Shown here piece by piece: positions 24,692 to 34,593 of a stretch of 64,000 bases of DNA. Each line of letters starts with the position of its first letter. The stretch's first letter is position 1. The stretch covers positions 1 through 64,000 of the forward strand of contig NZ_JAEPJQ010000006.1 of NCBI RefSeq assembly GCF_016827605.1. Reading direction: 5' to 3'. Source of the stretch: Hyunsoonleella ulvae. Its GTDB lineage: Bacteria; Bacteroidota; Bacteroidia; Flavobacteriales; Flavobacteriaceae. Under the pieces are notes generated by a model. The model worked only from the letters and a program-made list of their open reading frames with translations, did not search any database and was not told the DNA's origin. Position numbers and translations under genes: made by a program.

Positions 24692-27265
24692 CTATTTCAA
24701 TTCTTTTAATCCATTGTCTATAAGGGTTCTCAAGTGCTCTTTATGTGCTCTAGAAGCTATGTTTCCTGATGGGGCAGCCATGGTTTTAATGCGCTTTAAG
24801 TTGTAGAGTGCCATAGATTTTGCATTATGGGTATATTGTGAACTTATTTTTCCTGTTAACATATTAAGCAGCATACTAGTATATTCCAGCTGTAAATTTT
24901 GCCTAAAGGTATTTACACTGCCATAAATATCAGCTTTAAAAATCGCATTGTTTAAGTCGGTCATCATTGATGCTAATTTATAAGTATTACCATATAATTC
25001 AGAATCAGTAATTCTTTGTAAAGTGTTGTAATGGAGTAAATGACTTAAAACTCGTTTTTGCATTCCTAGCACTCGACTATGAATTTTGGGATCTTCTGGT
25101 AATCTAAAATTAAATCCTCTACGTTGGCTTGCTAAATAATTATATAAATCGTTAGGGGCATCAAACGCATTGGGAGCAAATACATATTTACTTAATGCAT
25201 TCATGGCTTTTTGTTGATCTTCAAGACTCACAGGAGTGTAAGGTTGGGTAGCTCTATCTTGTCCTGCCATGGCTCTATCTACATAAACCCCACCAATAAA
25301 CCTAGAGATAGTATTAGCAGCACTACCTTGCTGACCAGATAAAATATAGTATACACGTTTTAATTCTTCGTAAAAGTTACCTTCTTTAGAAAAATTAGTT
25401 TTAGCATCTTTTAAAAGTTGGTCAGACAGTTGTATTCTGTCTATAGCCCAATCTATTTGTTCATTAGACTGGTCTGACACATTTACTCTTGGGTCTATAG
25501 CTTTTCCTGGACTACGCATGTCATCTGCATCATTTCCAAAAATATGCTCAGGTTTTGTAGATTCATTCAATAATGCTTGTCTTTCACTTTCTGATTTAAA
25601 TGGTGTATATCCAAGTTGAATTGCCCATACATCGTAAGGTCCCACAGCTACATCATCGTATTGCCCTTGCTTACTTCTATCCTTTGTAATGTTTAGAGCA
25701 GCATAATCCATAACTGAAGCTGTTAAACATTTGCCTTCTATAAAACTAGCATCATTTAACTGCGCTCTTGAGAAAAGCTGGCTCGCTTTCATATTATGGT
25801 TTAAACCTAGAGTATGACCAACTTCATGCATAATTAATGCTAACATTGATTCTTTTTTGATGCGCTCCATCTCTAAGTCAGAAGCACCTGTTGCAGCAAC
25901 CACGGCATTAGCAAACATAAGTTCTTTGTGCATTTCATGCCCAAGACTACAGTATTGAAAATCCTTGTGATATTCTTCCAAACTAGCAGTGTTGTAGATT
26001 TTATCGTAAAGTACCCTATTGGTAAAATGAACATATTCCAACATAATATCTGCACCCATTATTTGTCCAGTTCTTGGGTTAACAAAACTGGGGCCATAGC
26101 CACCAAATGGCGGACGAGGAGATGATGTCCATCGTAACACATTATACCTAATATCCCCAGCATCCCATTCTGCATCATCAGGTTGTACTTTTACTACTAA
26201 GGCATTTTTAAAACCAGCTTTTTCAAACGCCTTATTCCATTGTAATACACCATCTTTAATAGTTTCTCTCCACTCGTGAGGCGTTGTATTTTCAATCCAC
26301 CATGTAATAGGCTCTACAGGCTCTGATAACTCTTCATCAGGATTTTTTTTCTTTAAGTGCCATCGGTGTATTAAATCTCTATAAGGTGTTGTACTCGTAC
26401 TAGTTTGATCATCAACCTGTCTTGTAAAATAGCCTACTCTAGGATCGTCAAATCTTATTTCGTAGTCATTGTCAGGCATAGCTATTAAGCTATGGTTTAC
26501 TTTTATGCTAACGTTTCTGCCATCTGTTACAGCAGTAGATCCACCATTTAAAACAGAAGATTTTGAATATACATACTCTGCTGTAATATTAATATTGTCT
26601 GGGTAATTCTTGAGGGAATTTATTTTAGTTTTGTTTTTATCTAAATTACCAAGCGAAAAAGACATTGGGGAGCTGCCTGGAAATCTAGGTCGTTTTATCT
26701 GCCCGAATGTTTCTTTTAAAAATAAGTCACTTGCTTTAATAAGATATACCCCTTTTTTCTTATCGTAAGCTTCAATTTTTATACTAGCAATATTAGCATT
26801 AGAAATATTAGCATCTTTAGCTTTTGATAAAGGACTGTTTGGGTCAAAATAGAAAGATGTGTTTTGTTTAATAAATTCAATTTTATTAAAATATTTGTCA
26901 ATTTTTATGATTTGAGTTGGATTGTAAGCGCCTCTAAATCTGCCTGCCTCTAGAACACCATCTGCTATTTGTGCAAAATGAACGTATTCTTTTCCTAAAT
27001 CCTTTTCAGAAATTAGCATTTGAAGCGCACCCGTAATAGTATCTTGGTATAAAGTAAAAAGTCCCTCTAGTTTTTTACTGGATTTGGTTAATGCAGATAT
27101 AGTCTTTTTTTTGGATGGTTTTTTTGCTGGAGCTACAACTTCAGTTTTGTTTTTATTTTTTTTGTCTTTTCGTTTGTTTTGAGCATTAGTGTTGAGGGAA
27201 ATGATCGAAGAGAAAATTAAAAGCATAGCGATTGCTTTTAATTGATATAAAGATTTAGTCTTCAT
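24692..27265 (-). CDS. Secreted zinc-dependent metalloprotease (DUF5117/DUF4953 type)
   Basis: 857 residues with a signal peptide (AIAMLLIFSSIISLNTNAQ) and then a basic linker. The N-terminal DUF5117/5118-like region contains GKEYVHFAQIADGVLEAGRF. The catalytic part has the extended zinc motif HEVGHTLGLNH (H480, E481, H484, H490), of the HExxHxxGxxH metzincin-like type, followed by the Met-turn-like SVMDYAALN. Preceding GADIMLEYVHFTNR is typical of the family. The length matches Bacteroidota homologues of about 800-850. It should act in the periplasm or outside the cell. Monocistronic, ending at the terminator at 24643-24674. Confidence 0.9.
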   Translation of the reverse strand: MKTKSLYQLKAIAMLLIFSSIISLNTNAQNKRKDKKNKNKTEVVAPAKKPSKKKTISALTKSSKKLEGLFTLYQDTITGALQMLISEKDLGKEYVHFAQIADGVLEAGRFRGAYNPTQIIKIDKYFNKIEFIKQNTSFYFDPNSPLSKAKDANISNANIASIKIEAYDKKKGVYLIKASDLFLKETFGQIKRPRFPGSSPMSFSLGNLDKNKTKINSLKNYPDNINITAEYVYSKSSVLNGGSTAVTDGRNVSIKVNHSLIAMPDNDYEIRFDDPRVGYFTRQVDDQTSTSTTPYRDLIHRWHLKKKNPDEELSEPVEPITWWIENTTPHEWRETIKDGVLQWNKAFEKAGFKNALVVKVQPDDAEWDAGDIRYNVLRWTSSPRPPFGGYGPSFVNPRTGQIMGADIMLEYVHFTNRVLYDKIYNTASLEEYHKDFQYCSLGHEMHKELMFANAVVAATGASDLEMERIKKESMLALIMHEVGHTLGLNHNMKASQLFSRAQLNDASFIEGKCLTASVMDYAALNITKDRSKQGQYDDVAVGPYDVWAIQLGYTPFKSESERQALLNESTKPEHIFGNDADDMRSPGKAIDPRVNVSDQSNEQIDWAIDRIQLSDQLLKDAKTNFSKEGNFYEELKRVYYILSGQQGSAANTISRFIGGVYVDRAMAGQDRATQPYTPVSLEDQQKAMNALSKYVFAPNAFDAPNDLYNYLASQRRGFNFRLPEDPKIHSRVLGMQKRVLSHLLHYNTLQRITDSELYGNTYKLASMMTDLNNAIFKADIYGSVNTFRQNLQLEYTSMLLNMLTGKISSQYTHNAKSMALYNLKRIKTMAAPSGNIASRAHKEHLRTLIDNGLKELK

Positions 27266-27492
27266 TACAAATTTTTGGAATTAATAATATTTACATTCAA
27301 TGAATTAGTCGAGCTAAAGTTAAGTATTAAACACTTTAGATTATAATTTAAAATGTTAAATGAAATTAAATGATGTAAAAATGTCTATATGGGGAAGTAT
27401 TTATTATCAATTGAAGTGAAAAAATATTTTTTTGTTTCAATTTAAAATTTCAATTTTTTTTGATGTTGGGTAATTTTCGGAATAACAATGTT

Positions 27493-28524
27493 TTATTCAT
27501 GATGCCATGTTCTGATGCGTGTTGCTTTGACACTTGGGAAATCTTCAGGAATAGGTTGGGTTACTTTTCCGGTTGCTGCCCATTCTGTTCCACGCTGTAA
27601 TGTAGTTATAAAACCAACACATTCCATAGAGTAGTCCATGTGACCCAATGCAGTATGGAATGTTCTGCCTTTTCCATAATTTATTGCCATGAGTAGCGGT
27701 TCGTGCCTGTTGGTCATTTTTTTACTGTATTTAGAGTCTGAATATGCTGTAGCAAGGATTGTCATGTTTTCTGCGGGACCTCTTAAACGTTCGTAAAGTT
27801 CGTCTTTATTATGTAGCCATTCCAATGGTAAGCCTTTCATTATGGGGTGCTCTGGAGCTCTGGTTTTAATAATGTAATTATGCTGGGGGCCGTGCGATGC
27901 ACAAGGGCCTTTAGATGTGTCAGTAATGCATTTGTTTTCATTATCATAATACACGTAGGGTCCGGATTCTATAGTTCTACCACCCCAGCCACCAAGGCCT
28001 ATCATTTTATTATACTCCTCCCATTGTCCCCAGGCATTATTTGCACTATGAATTACCACTAAACCGCCACCATTGGTCATATAGTTTTCAAAGTTTTGCT
28101 TAGTTTTATCTGGCCATTCGGAAGATTTCCATCCCAAATTGTTAATTACAACATCATATTCATCAAAATTTGGGTTAAAATCAGCATCGAATCTAGTGGA
28201 GTCTAAAACAGTTCTTTCTATACCATCTTCAAAAGGGTATATGTTTATCAACTCTTGAATGTTATCTGTTTCTTTTACCTCGTTGTGATGCGGTCCTATC
28301 CAAAGGTATTTTTTCCGTTTGATGTCCACATCAAAAAGCCCAGTTTCTTCAAGGTAGCTCTTAATCATAAATGTACTTTTGGGCCAAATTCCATGACTAT
28401 TTTCCCCATCAATGATCAAGGCTTTTAGTTTAGTAGGCTTTTCGGGATTTTTTTGTTGATCTTGTTTGCAACTAAAAGACAGCAATAGAATGAGTATGGG
28501 AATAGTGAATCGTAATGATACCAT
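27493..28524 (-). CDS. ThuA-domain lipoprotein
   Basis: 343 residues. A lipobox (ILILLLSFSCKQ) predicts lipidation near Cys 19. The body is a ThuA-like class I glutamine-amidotransferase-type fold: LKALIIDGENSHGIWPKS at the N-terminus, YDVVINNLGW, GGGLVVIHSANNAW and GKGRTFHTALGHMDYS near the C-terminus. ThuA is linked to trehalose or other disaccharide use, and secreted versions in Bacteroidota are thought to act on sugars at the cell surface, though the activity is poorly defined. It stands alone; no sugar-use genes are adjacent. Confidence 0.87.
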   Translation of the reverse strand: MVSLRFTIPILILLLSFSCKQDQQKNPEKPTKLKALIIDGENSHGIWPKSTFMIKSYLEETGLFDVDIKRKKYLWIGPHHNEVKETDNIQELINIYPFEDGIERTVLDSTRFDADFNPNFDEYDVVINNLGWKSSEWPDKTKQNFENYMTNGGGLVVIHSANNAWGQWEEYNKMIGLGGWGGRTIESGPYVYYDNENKCITDTSKGPCASHGPQHNYIIKTRAPEHPIMKGLPLEWLHNKDELYERLRGPAENMTILATAYSDSKYSKKMTNRHEPLLMAINYGKGRTFHTALGHMDYSMECVGFITTLQRGTEWAATGKVTQPIPEDFPSVKATRIRTWHHE

Positions 28525-28590
28525 AGATTGTGTTGTGAATTAAGAGATCGTTAAGATAAAACTTATTGAGTAGTAAAACTATTTGTAATT

Positions 28591-28618
28591 AAAAAAAGCA
28601 CCAAAAGGTGCTTTTTTT
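28591..28618 (-). terminator. Intrinsic terminator of the 28639-29118 gene
   Basis: A stem of AAGCACC with GGTGCTT around an AAAA (TTTT) loop, with seven A and seven T flanking, lies 20 bp past the stop of the minus-strand gene. It is symmetric and could also work in the other direction. Confidence 0.88.
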
Positions 28619-28638
28619 AATATTAGAGGGTGGTAAGA

Positions 28639-29118
28639 TTAGAATTGGTAGCGGATACCTAAAGCGATATCAAAATCTAAATCATCTGTAAAATCGCCAA
28701 AACCTAGTGTAGGTCTAAAATCTAGTGATAACAACAACGGTATATCAAAATTATATTCTATACCTATGTCGCCCGCAACAAAAATAGCCGTTTCGTCAAC
28801 TCCCATTAATCTGTTTTTTCCATCAAAAGCAGCCAATCCTCCACCAGCACCAGCATACCAGTTAAAGTTACCGTCTAGCAACCAAACCCATTGATACAAA
28901 CCAGTAAGTTGAAAAGCATTATAGTCATTACTATTTCTCCAACCTAAGTCTACTTCAAGTCTGTTTGCTTGCCCTAGGGCACGTTGATAAGATATTTCGG
29001 CTCCCAAACCATTACTATCCCCCAAACGTAGCCCGATAGCATTATCAGCTATCTCTTGTGCATTTGATGTGAACGTAAATCCTAATAAGGCAACTACTAA
29101 TACGAATAATTTTTTCAT
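28639..29118 (-). CDS. Small outer-membrane beta-barrel protein
   Basis: 159 residues with signal peptide (LFVLVVALLGFTFTSNAQE). It has about eight amphipathic beta-strands with Gly/aromatic alternation (IGLRLGDSNGLGAEISYQRAL, NWYAGAGGGLAAF, DFDIALGIRYQF), ending in Phe as in BAM-inserted barrels. It resembles small outer membrane proteins of Flavobacteriaceae annotated only as hypothetical. Monocistronic with its own terminator. Function unknown. Confidence 0.8.
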   Translation of the reverse strand: MKKLFVLVVALLGFTFTSNAQEIADNAIGLRLGDSNGLGAEISYQRALGQANRLEVDLGWRNSNDYNAFQLTGLYQWVWLLDGNFNWYAGAGGGLAAFDGKNRLMGVDETAIFVAGDIGIEYNFDIPLLLSLDFRPTLGFGDFTDDLDFDIALGIRYQF

Positions 29119-29259
29119 AAGTTTTTAGTTTTTATTTATTAATAAATATACGACCTAAATGTTAAAATAGATCATGTGTATTTTTCTGGTTAACTTTACA
29201 AAAATAACACCAAAATTGTATTTATATTTATCGTTTTCTTAATATTCTCAATATAATCG

Positions 29260-32172
29260 ATGCAACATCAATTAAAATCCTTAGAATCAAAACTATCTGG
29301 AGAATTACTTTTTGATGATTTAATAAAAGCACTCTACGCCACGGATGCATCGGTATATCGTATGTTACCTTTAGCGGTGGCTTTTCCCAAGGATGAAAAC
29401 GATATTATGCAATTGGTTAGATTTGCTAAAGCACATAATACATCATTAATTCCTAGAACAGCGGGAACATCTTTAGCAGGACAATGTGTGGGTAAGGGCA
29501 TAGTGGTTGATGTATCCAAATATTTTACTAAGATTATTAAAGTTGATGAAGCCCACAAAACCGTAACTGTACAACCTGGAGTAGTCAGGGATAAGCTAAA
29601 CAATTATTTAAAACCTTATGGTTTGTTTTTTGGGCCTAATACTTCAACCTCTAATCGTTGTATGATTGGGGGGATGGTTGGTAATAATTCTTCTGGAACT
29701 ACATCCATACAATATGGCGTTACTAGGGATAAAGTTACACGGTTAAAAACCATTTTAAGTGATGGTAGTGAAGTAACTTTCGAGGAAATATCTTCTGAAG
29801 ACTTTATCGAAAAAACAAAACTAAAGTCGTTAGAAGGAAGGATTTATCATACTTTATATGAGGAGCTAAAACAGGAATCGGTACAAAAAGAAATACAGAA
29901 AGAATTTCCAAAACCAGAAATCCATAGGCGAAATACAGGTTATGCCGTAGATGAATTATTAAAATCTGAAGTTTTTGCAGGGGAAGAAAAAACATTCAAT
30001 ATGTGTAAGTTGCTCTCTGGAAGTGAAGGTACATTAGCCATAACAATAGAGATTACATTACAGCTCGATGATTTACCTCCTGAACACAGTATTATGGTGG
30101 CTGCCCATTTTAAGACAATTTCAGAATGTTTAGAGGCTGTCGTTCCAGTAATGCAACATAAATTGTACACCTGTGAAATGATGGATAAAACCATTTTAGA
30201 TTGTACAAAACGCAATAAAACCCAACAAGAGAATAGAAAGATTTTAGTAGGTGATCCAGAAGCGATTTTGATGTGTGAAGTAAAATCGGATGATTTGAAT
30301 GAAGCCAAAAAACAATCTCAAGAACTGGTTAAAACATTGGAGACCTCTGGTTTAAGTTATGCAAACCCCATATTAATAGGGGATGATATTAATAAAGCCA
30401 ATAACTTAAGAAGTGCAGGGTTAGGGCTATTAGGAAATATTATTGGAGACGAAAAATCGGCGGCATGTATTGAAGATACAGCTGTTACGTTATCAGATCT
30501 AGAAAACTACATTTCTGAGTTTACCAGTTTAATGAAGGGATATAACCAAAAAGCTATTTATTATGCGCATGCCGGAGCTGGGGAATTGCATCTGCGCCCT
30601 GTTTTAAATTTAAAGACAAATGAAGGCGTCTCATTATTTAGAAAAATAACTACAGATGTAGCACATTTGGTAAAGAGATATGGTGGATCGTTTAGTGGAG
30701 AACATGGTGACGGGATTGTGCGTGCTGAATTCATTCCTTTTTTAATTGGAGAGCAAAATTATCAGCTTTTAAAGCGCATTAAAGATACGTTTGACCCTGA
30801 TGCTATTTTCAATCCTGGAAAAATAGTAGATGCTTATTCTATGGATACATCTTTACGCTACAGCCCTGATAGAAAAGAGCCAAAAATAGAGACATTTCTA
30901 GATTTTTCTGAATCTCAGGGTATTCTACGTGAAGCTGAAAAGTGTAATGGTTCTGGAGACTGTAGAAAATTGCCAGAATTTGGAGGTACCATGTGTCCAA
31001 GTTATAGAGCAACTAAAGATGAAAAAGACACCACAAGAGCTAGAGCCAATGCATTACGTGAGTTTTTGACGAATTCTGAAAAAGCAAATAAATTTAATCA
31101 TAAAGAGTTAAAAGAGGTTTTTGATTTATGTTTAAGTTGTAAAGCATGTGCTAGTGAATGCCCAAGTAGTGTTGATGTTGCGAGTTTAAAGGCTGAGTTT
31201 CAATATCAATATCAGAAAGAGAATAGGTTTAAATTTAAAGACAAGGTTTTTGCTAGATCTACATCGTTAAATAAGTGGCTGTCCAAAGGTTCTGGGATTA
31301 ATAATTTTTTAACTCAAAATGCTTTAACGTCAAAATTAATTAAACAAGCCCTAGGAATTCACAAAGACAGGAGCTTGCCAAAAGTGTCTAGATCTTTTAG
31401 TTTCAGAAATGCTGGAAGAGTGACTAATAAAGTAAATAATCCAATAAAAACAGTATACCTCTATATAGATGAATTTATCAATTATTTAGAATCTGAAATA
31501 GCTCTGGATTGTATGATGTTATTGGAAGCTTTAAACTATAAAGTTATCCCAGTCCATCATTTAGAATCCGCAAGATCCTACATTTCCAAAGGCTTTTTAG
31601 AAGAAGCAAAGGCTATTTCAAAAAAGAATGTGTCTTATTTTGAAAGTAAAATTTCAGAAGAGACACCTCTTATTGGTATAGAGCCTTCAGCTATTTTAAC
31701 TTTCAAGGATGAATATTTAAAATTAGTAGAAGATAAGACTACCGCTAAAAGGGTAGCCCAACATACCTATTTGGTGGAAGAATTTATTCAACAAGAAATT
31801 GATTTAGGAAATATAACATCAGATCAATTCACATTAGAAAGTAAAGACATCAAATTCCATGGGCATTGTCATCAAAAGGCAATGGGCAATCAATTATCTA
31901 GTTTTTCAATATTGAATTTACCCAAGAATTATAAAGTTACCATAATTCCAAGTGGATGTTGTGGTATGGCAGGCAGCTTTGGGTACGAAAAAGAGCATTT
32001 TAGTGTTAGCATGCAAATTGGGGAGCAAACTTTGTTTCCTGCAGTAAGAAAAGCATCAGAGCATATAATTATTTCAGCTAATGGTACAAGTTGTAGACAT
32101 CAAATTAAGGATGGCACGGGTAGGGAGGCAAAACATCCTGTAACTATTTTAAGAGAGGCGCTTTTGAAATGA
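29260..32172 (+). CDS. FAD-binding and Fe-S-binding oxidoreductase (Dld2/YdiJ-like)
   Basis: 970 residues. The N-terminal FAD-binding type 4 domain has LIPRTAGTSLAGQCVGKG and NRCMIGGMVGNNSSGTTS. A GlcD-like cap contains GSFSGEHGDGIVR. Two ferredoxin-like cysteine clusters follow (C562 in CNGSGDC and C624 in CLSCKACASECP), then a CCG domain with GHCHQKA and PSGCCGMAGSFGYEKEH. This GlcD-GlpC fusion layout is that of YdiJ-like D-2-hydroxyacid dehydrogenases (D-2-hydroxyglutarate or D-lactate), which pass electrons to a quinone or cytochrome. The length near 970 is usual. Monocistronic. The precise substrate is not predicted. Confidence 0.9.
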   Translation: MQHQLKSLESKLSGELLFDDLIKALYATDASVYRMLPLAVAFPKDENDIMQLVRFAKAHNTSLIPRTAGTSLAGQCVGKGIVVDVSKYFTKIIKVDEAHKTVTVQPGVVRDKLNNYLKPYGLFFGPNTSTSNRCMIGGMVGNNSSGTTSIQYGVTRDKVTRLKTILSDGSEVTFEEISSEDFIEKTKLKSLEGRIYHTLYEELKQESVQKEIQKEFPKPEIHRRNTGYAVDELLKSEVFAGEEKTFNMCKLLSGSEGTLAITIEITLQLDDLPPEHSIMVAAHFKTISECLEAVVPVMQHKLYTCEMMDKTILDCTKRNKTQQENRKILVGDPEAILMCEVKSDDLNEAKKQSQELVKTLETSGLSYANPILIGDDINKANNLRSAGLGLLGNIIGDEKSAACIEDTAVTLSDLENYISEFTSLMKGYNQKAIYYAHAGAGELHLRPVLNLKTNEGVSLFRKITTDVAHLVKRYGGSFSGEHGDGIVRAEFIPFLIGEQNYQLLKRIKDTFDPDAIFNPGKIVDAYSMDTSLRYSPDRKEPKIETFLDFSESQGILREAEKCNGSGDCRKLPEFGGTMCPSYRATKDEKDTTRARANALREFLTNSEKANKFNHKELKEVFDLCLSCKACASECPSSVDVASLKAEFQYQYQKENRFKFKDKVFARSTSLNKWLSKGSGINNFLTQNALTSKLIKQALGIHKDRSLPKVSRSFSFRNAGRVTNKVNNPIKTVYLYIDEFINYLESEIALDCMMLLEALNYKVIPVHHLESARSYISKGFLEEAKAISKKNVSYFESKISEETPLIGIEPSAILTFKDEYLKLVEDKTTAKRVAQHTYLVEEFIQQEIDLGNITSDQFTLESKDIKFHGHCHQKAMGNQLSSFSILNLPKNYKVTIIPSGCCGMAGSFGYEKEHFSVSMQIGEQTLFPAVRKASEHIIISANGTSCRHQIKDGTGREAKHPVTILREALLK

Positions 32173-32289
32173 GCAGTGTTCGGTGCTCAGTAGGCACTGG
32201 CAGTATTCAGAAAAAATATTTAGTATTTAATGCGTAGGGCTGTGTGTTTAGTCAATGTCGGCTCATAAGCGTAAGAGTTCCTCTTAGGG
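32173..32289. other. Short intergenic region with simple sequence
   Basis: 117 bp holding a CAGT/TTCAG-rich low-complexity stretch. No hairpin terminator is clear between the convergent genes. Confidence 0.4.
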
Positions 32290-33129
32290 CTAGGTGGCTT
32301 TCTTATCTACAATAGTAATGGCAGCAATTAAATCTTTAATTTCCATCTCTTTTACATCTTCATCAGCAAAGAAAGGAGAGAGTTTATCATTGTTGTAGTT
32401 ATAGATTTTCCAACGTTTAAATTGGTACTCTAACGCTGTGAAATTTTCTACCCAATCTCCAGAGTTTAAGTACATGGTTTTTCCATGTTTGTTTTCACGA
32501 ATTTCCATTTTGGGTTGGTGGATATGGCCACAAACTACATAATCATAACCATTATCAATAGCTAAATCTGTAATTACATTTTCGTAATTATTAATAAATT
32601 TCACCGCCCCTTTTACGCTGTTTTTTATTTTTTTAGAAAGAGAGTACCGTTCCTTGCCTAGTTTTAGTAAAACCCAATTTGTTAGTCGGTTTAATAGTAT
32701 CAACACATCATATCCGTAACCTCCTAGTTTTGCGAGTAATTTGGCATTCTGTATAGAAATATCAAATACATCACCATGAAAAAACCATCCCTTTTTGCCA
32801 TCTAAATCTAAAACCAATTTATCAACAATGGAAATATTACCAATAGTGGTGTTACTAAACTTGCGCAGCATTTCATCATGATTACCTGTAATGTAATAGA
32901 CTTCAACACCCTCAGCAGAAAAATCCATGATTTTTTTAATCACTTTTAGATGCGATTTAGGAAAATAGCGTTTACTAAATTGCCAAATATCAATGATGTC
33001 TCCGTTAAGTATTAATTTCTTAGGATTTATACTATTTAAATAAGTAAGTAGTTGTTTGGCATGACAGCCATAGGTGCCTAAATGCACATCGGAGATTACC
33101 GCAACTTCAACTTTACGTTTTGTTTTCAA
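32290..33129 (-). CDS. Calcineurin-type metallophosphoesterase, LpxH-like
   Basis: 279 residues. All metal-binding motifs of the calcineurin fold are present: ISDVHLGTYG (DxH), LNGDIIDIW (GD), ITGNHDEML (GNHD), FHGDVFD and CGHIHQPKM (GHxH). It is of the UDP-2,3-diacylglucosamine diphosphatase (LpxH) type commonly seen in Bacteroidota, which would remove UMP in lipid A synthesis. It is about 30 residues longer than E. coli LpxH and carries a C-terminal extension, so assignment to LpxH function rather than another phosphoesterase is moderate. It is divergent from aroC. Confidence 0.8.
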   Translation of the reverse strand: MKTKRKVEVAVISDVHLGTYGCHAKQLLTYLNSINPKKLILNGDIIDIWQFSKRYFPKSHLKVIKKIMDFSAEGVEVYYITGNHDEMLRKFSNTTIGNISIVDKLVLDLDGKKGWFFHGDVFDISIQNAKLLAKLGGYGYDVLILLNRLTNWVLLKLGKERYSLSKKIKNSVKGAVKFINNYENVITDLAIDNGYDYVVCGHIHQPKMEIRENKHGKTMYLNSGDWVENFTALEYQFKRWKIYNYNNDKLSPFFADEDVKEMEIKDLIAAITIVDKKAT

Positions 33130-33324
33130 AGGGAGTTAGGATTACTAAAAATGCAACATTTATTACGCTACAAATAACAAACTCTAGTATTATCTAATGA
33201 TTATGAATCAATTAACTAATTATCAGCTTTATGTTACCTTAATGTTATGTATTGATGTGTTTTCATTCCATTGAAAATTAGCGTAATTGAAGGCTAAGGC
33301 TTATTTTAGCAAAAAATTTTTGAA

Positions 33325-34386
33325 ATGGCTGGAAATTCCTTCGGAAAACTATTTAATGTAACAACTTATGGAGAATCACACGGACCTGCTTTAGGAGGCG
33401 TAATTGATGGTTGTCCTCCGGGAGTTGAGCTGGATTTAGATGAGATCCAACATGAAATGAATCGCCGTAAGCCAGGGCAATCTGCAATTGTTACACAACG
33501 AAAGGAACCAGACAGTGTAAAATTTTATTCAGGTATTTTTGAAGGAAAAACTACGGGGACACCCATAGGTTTTGTGATAGAAAATACCAATCAGAAATCA
33601 CACGATTACTCACATATAAAGGATAGCTACAGACCAAGTCATGCAGATTACACATATGATAAAAAATATGGTACTCGTGATTATCGTGGAGGTGGACGTA
33701 GTTCTGCACGGGAAACAGCTTGTAGAGTTGTTGCAGGTGCAATAGCAAAACAAATGCTAAAAGGTATAGAGATTTATGCTTATGTATCTAGCGTTGGTAC
33801 TATGAAGTTAGATAAACCGTACACGGATATCGATTTATCTCAAATAGAATCTAACATTGTACGTTGCCCAGACCAAGAGATGGCGGCTAAAATGGAGCAA
33901 TACATTAAAGAGGTTCGTGGTAAAGGAGATACTGTTGGTGGTGTGGTAAGTTGTGTGATTAAAAATGTTCCAGTAGGATTAGGAGAACCTGTTTTTGACA
34001 AGCTTCATGCCGAATTAGGAAAAGCGATGTTATCCATAAATGCTGTTAAAGGTTTTGAGTATGGAAGTGGGTTTCACGGAAGCACGATGTATGGAAGCGA
34101 TCATAATGATGCTTTTAATACAGATGGTTCTACAAAAACCAACCATTCGGGAGGTATACAAGGCGGTATAAGTAATGGTATGGATATATATTTTAATGTA
34201 GCGTTTAAACCAGTAGCCACCTTAATCCAGAAATATGAAACCATCGATAAAGAAGGTAAAGTAGTGCAAATGCAGGGTAAGGGGCGACATGATCCTTGTG
34301 TAGTGCCAAGAGCAGTGCCTATCGTAGAAGCTATGGCTGCATTGGTGTTAGCAGATTTTTATCTCATCAATAAAACCTATAAATAG
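33325..34386 (+). CDS. aroC: Chorismate synthase
   Basis: 353 residues, full length. It converts 5-enolpyruvylshikimate-3-phosphate to chorismate with reduced FMN, the last common step to aromatic amino acids. Signatures present: [20 protein letters not shown] at the N-terminus, RYRGGGR-like [14 protein letters not shown], and [17 protein letters not shown] at the C-terminus. It stands alone, away from other aro genes. The start follows AAATTTTTGAA with no strong Shine-Dalgarno, as usual in this group. Confidence 0.96.
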   Translation: MAGNSFGKLFNVTTYGESHGPALGGVIDGCPPGVELDLDEIQHEMNRRKPGQSAIVTQRKEPDSVKFYSGIFEGKTTGTPIGFVIENTNQKSHDYSHIKDSYRPSHADYTYDKKYGTRDYRGGGRSSARETACRVVAGAIAKQMLKGIEIYAYVSSVGTMKLDKPYTDIDLSQIESNIVRCPDQEMAAKMEQYIKEVRGKGDTVGGVVSCVIKNVPVGLGEPVFDKLHAELGKAMLSINAVKGFEYGSGFHGSTMYGSDHNDAFNTDGSTKTNHSGGIQGGISNGMDIYFNVAFKPVATLIQKYETIDKEGKVVQMQGKGRHDPCVVPRAVPIVEAMAALVLADFYLINKTYK

Positions 34387-34593
34387 TTTTATCATTTCTT
34401 TTATTAATTATAGTAGGTGTGCAACTTTGGTCACTGTAAATCCCAATGTGGTGTAGTGCTATTGTGTTCTTTCTTTTTAAAATTTTAAATTATTACAATA
34501 AAGGGTTTGTTAAGTTGTAAATAATGTGTGGAATTATATATATTGTGATGGATTTTTAGTGATTAATATTTATAAGTTATAATCTGTTATTTT

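Noticed and set aside
32173-32289. Possible small RNA or tRNA after the FAD/Fe-S gene
   Set aside because: No cloverleaf or clear stem; only simple sequence.
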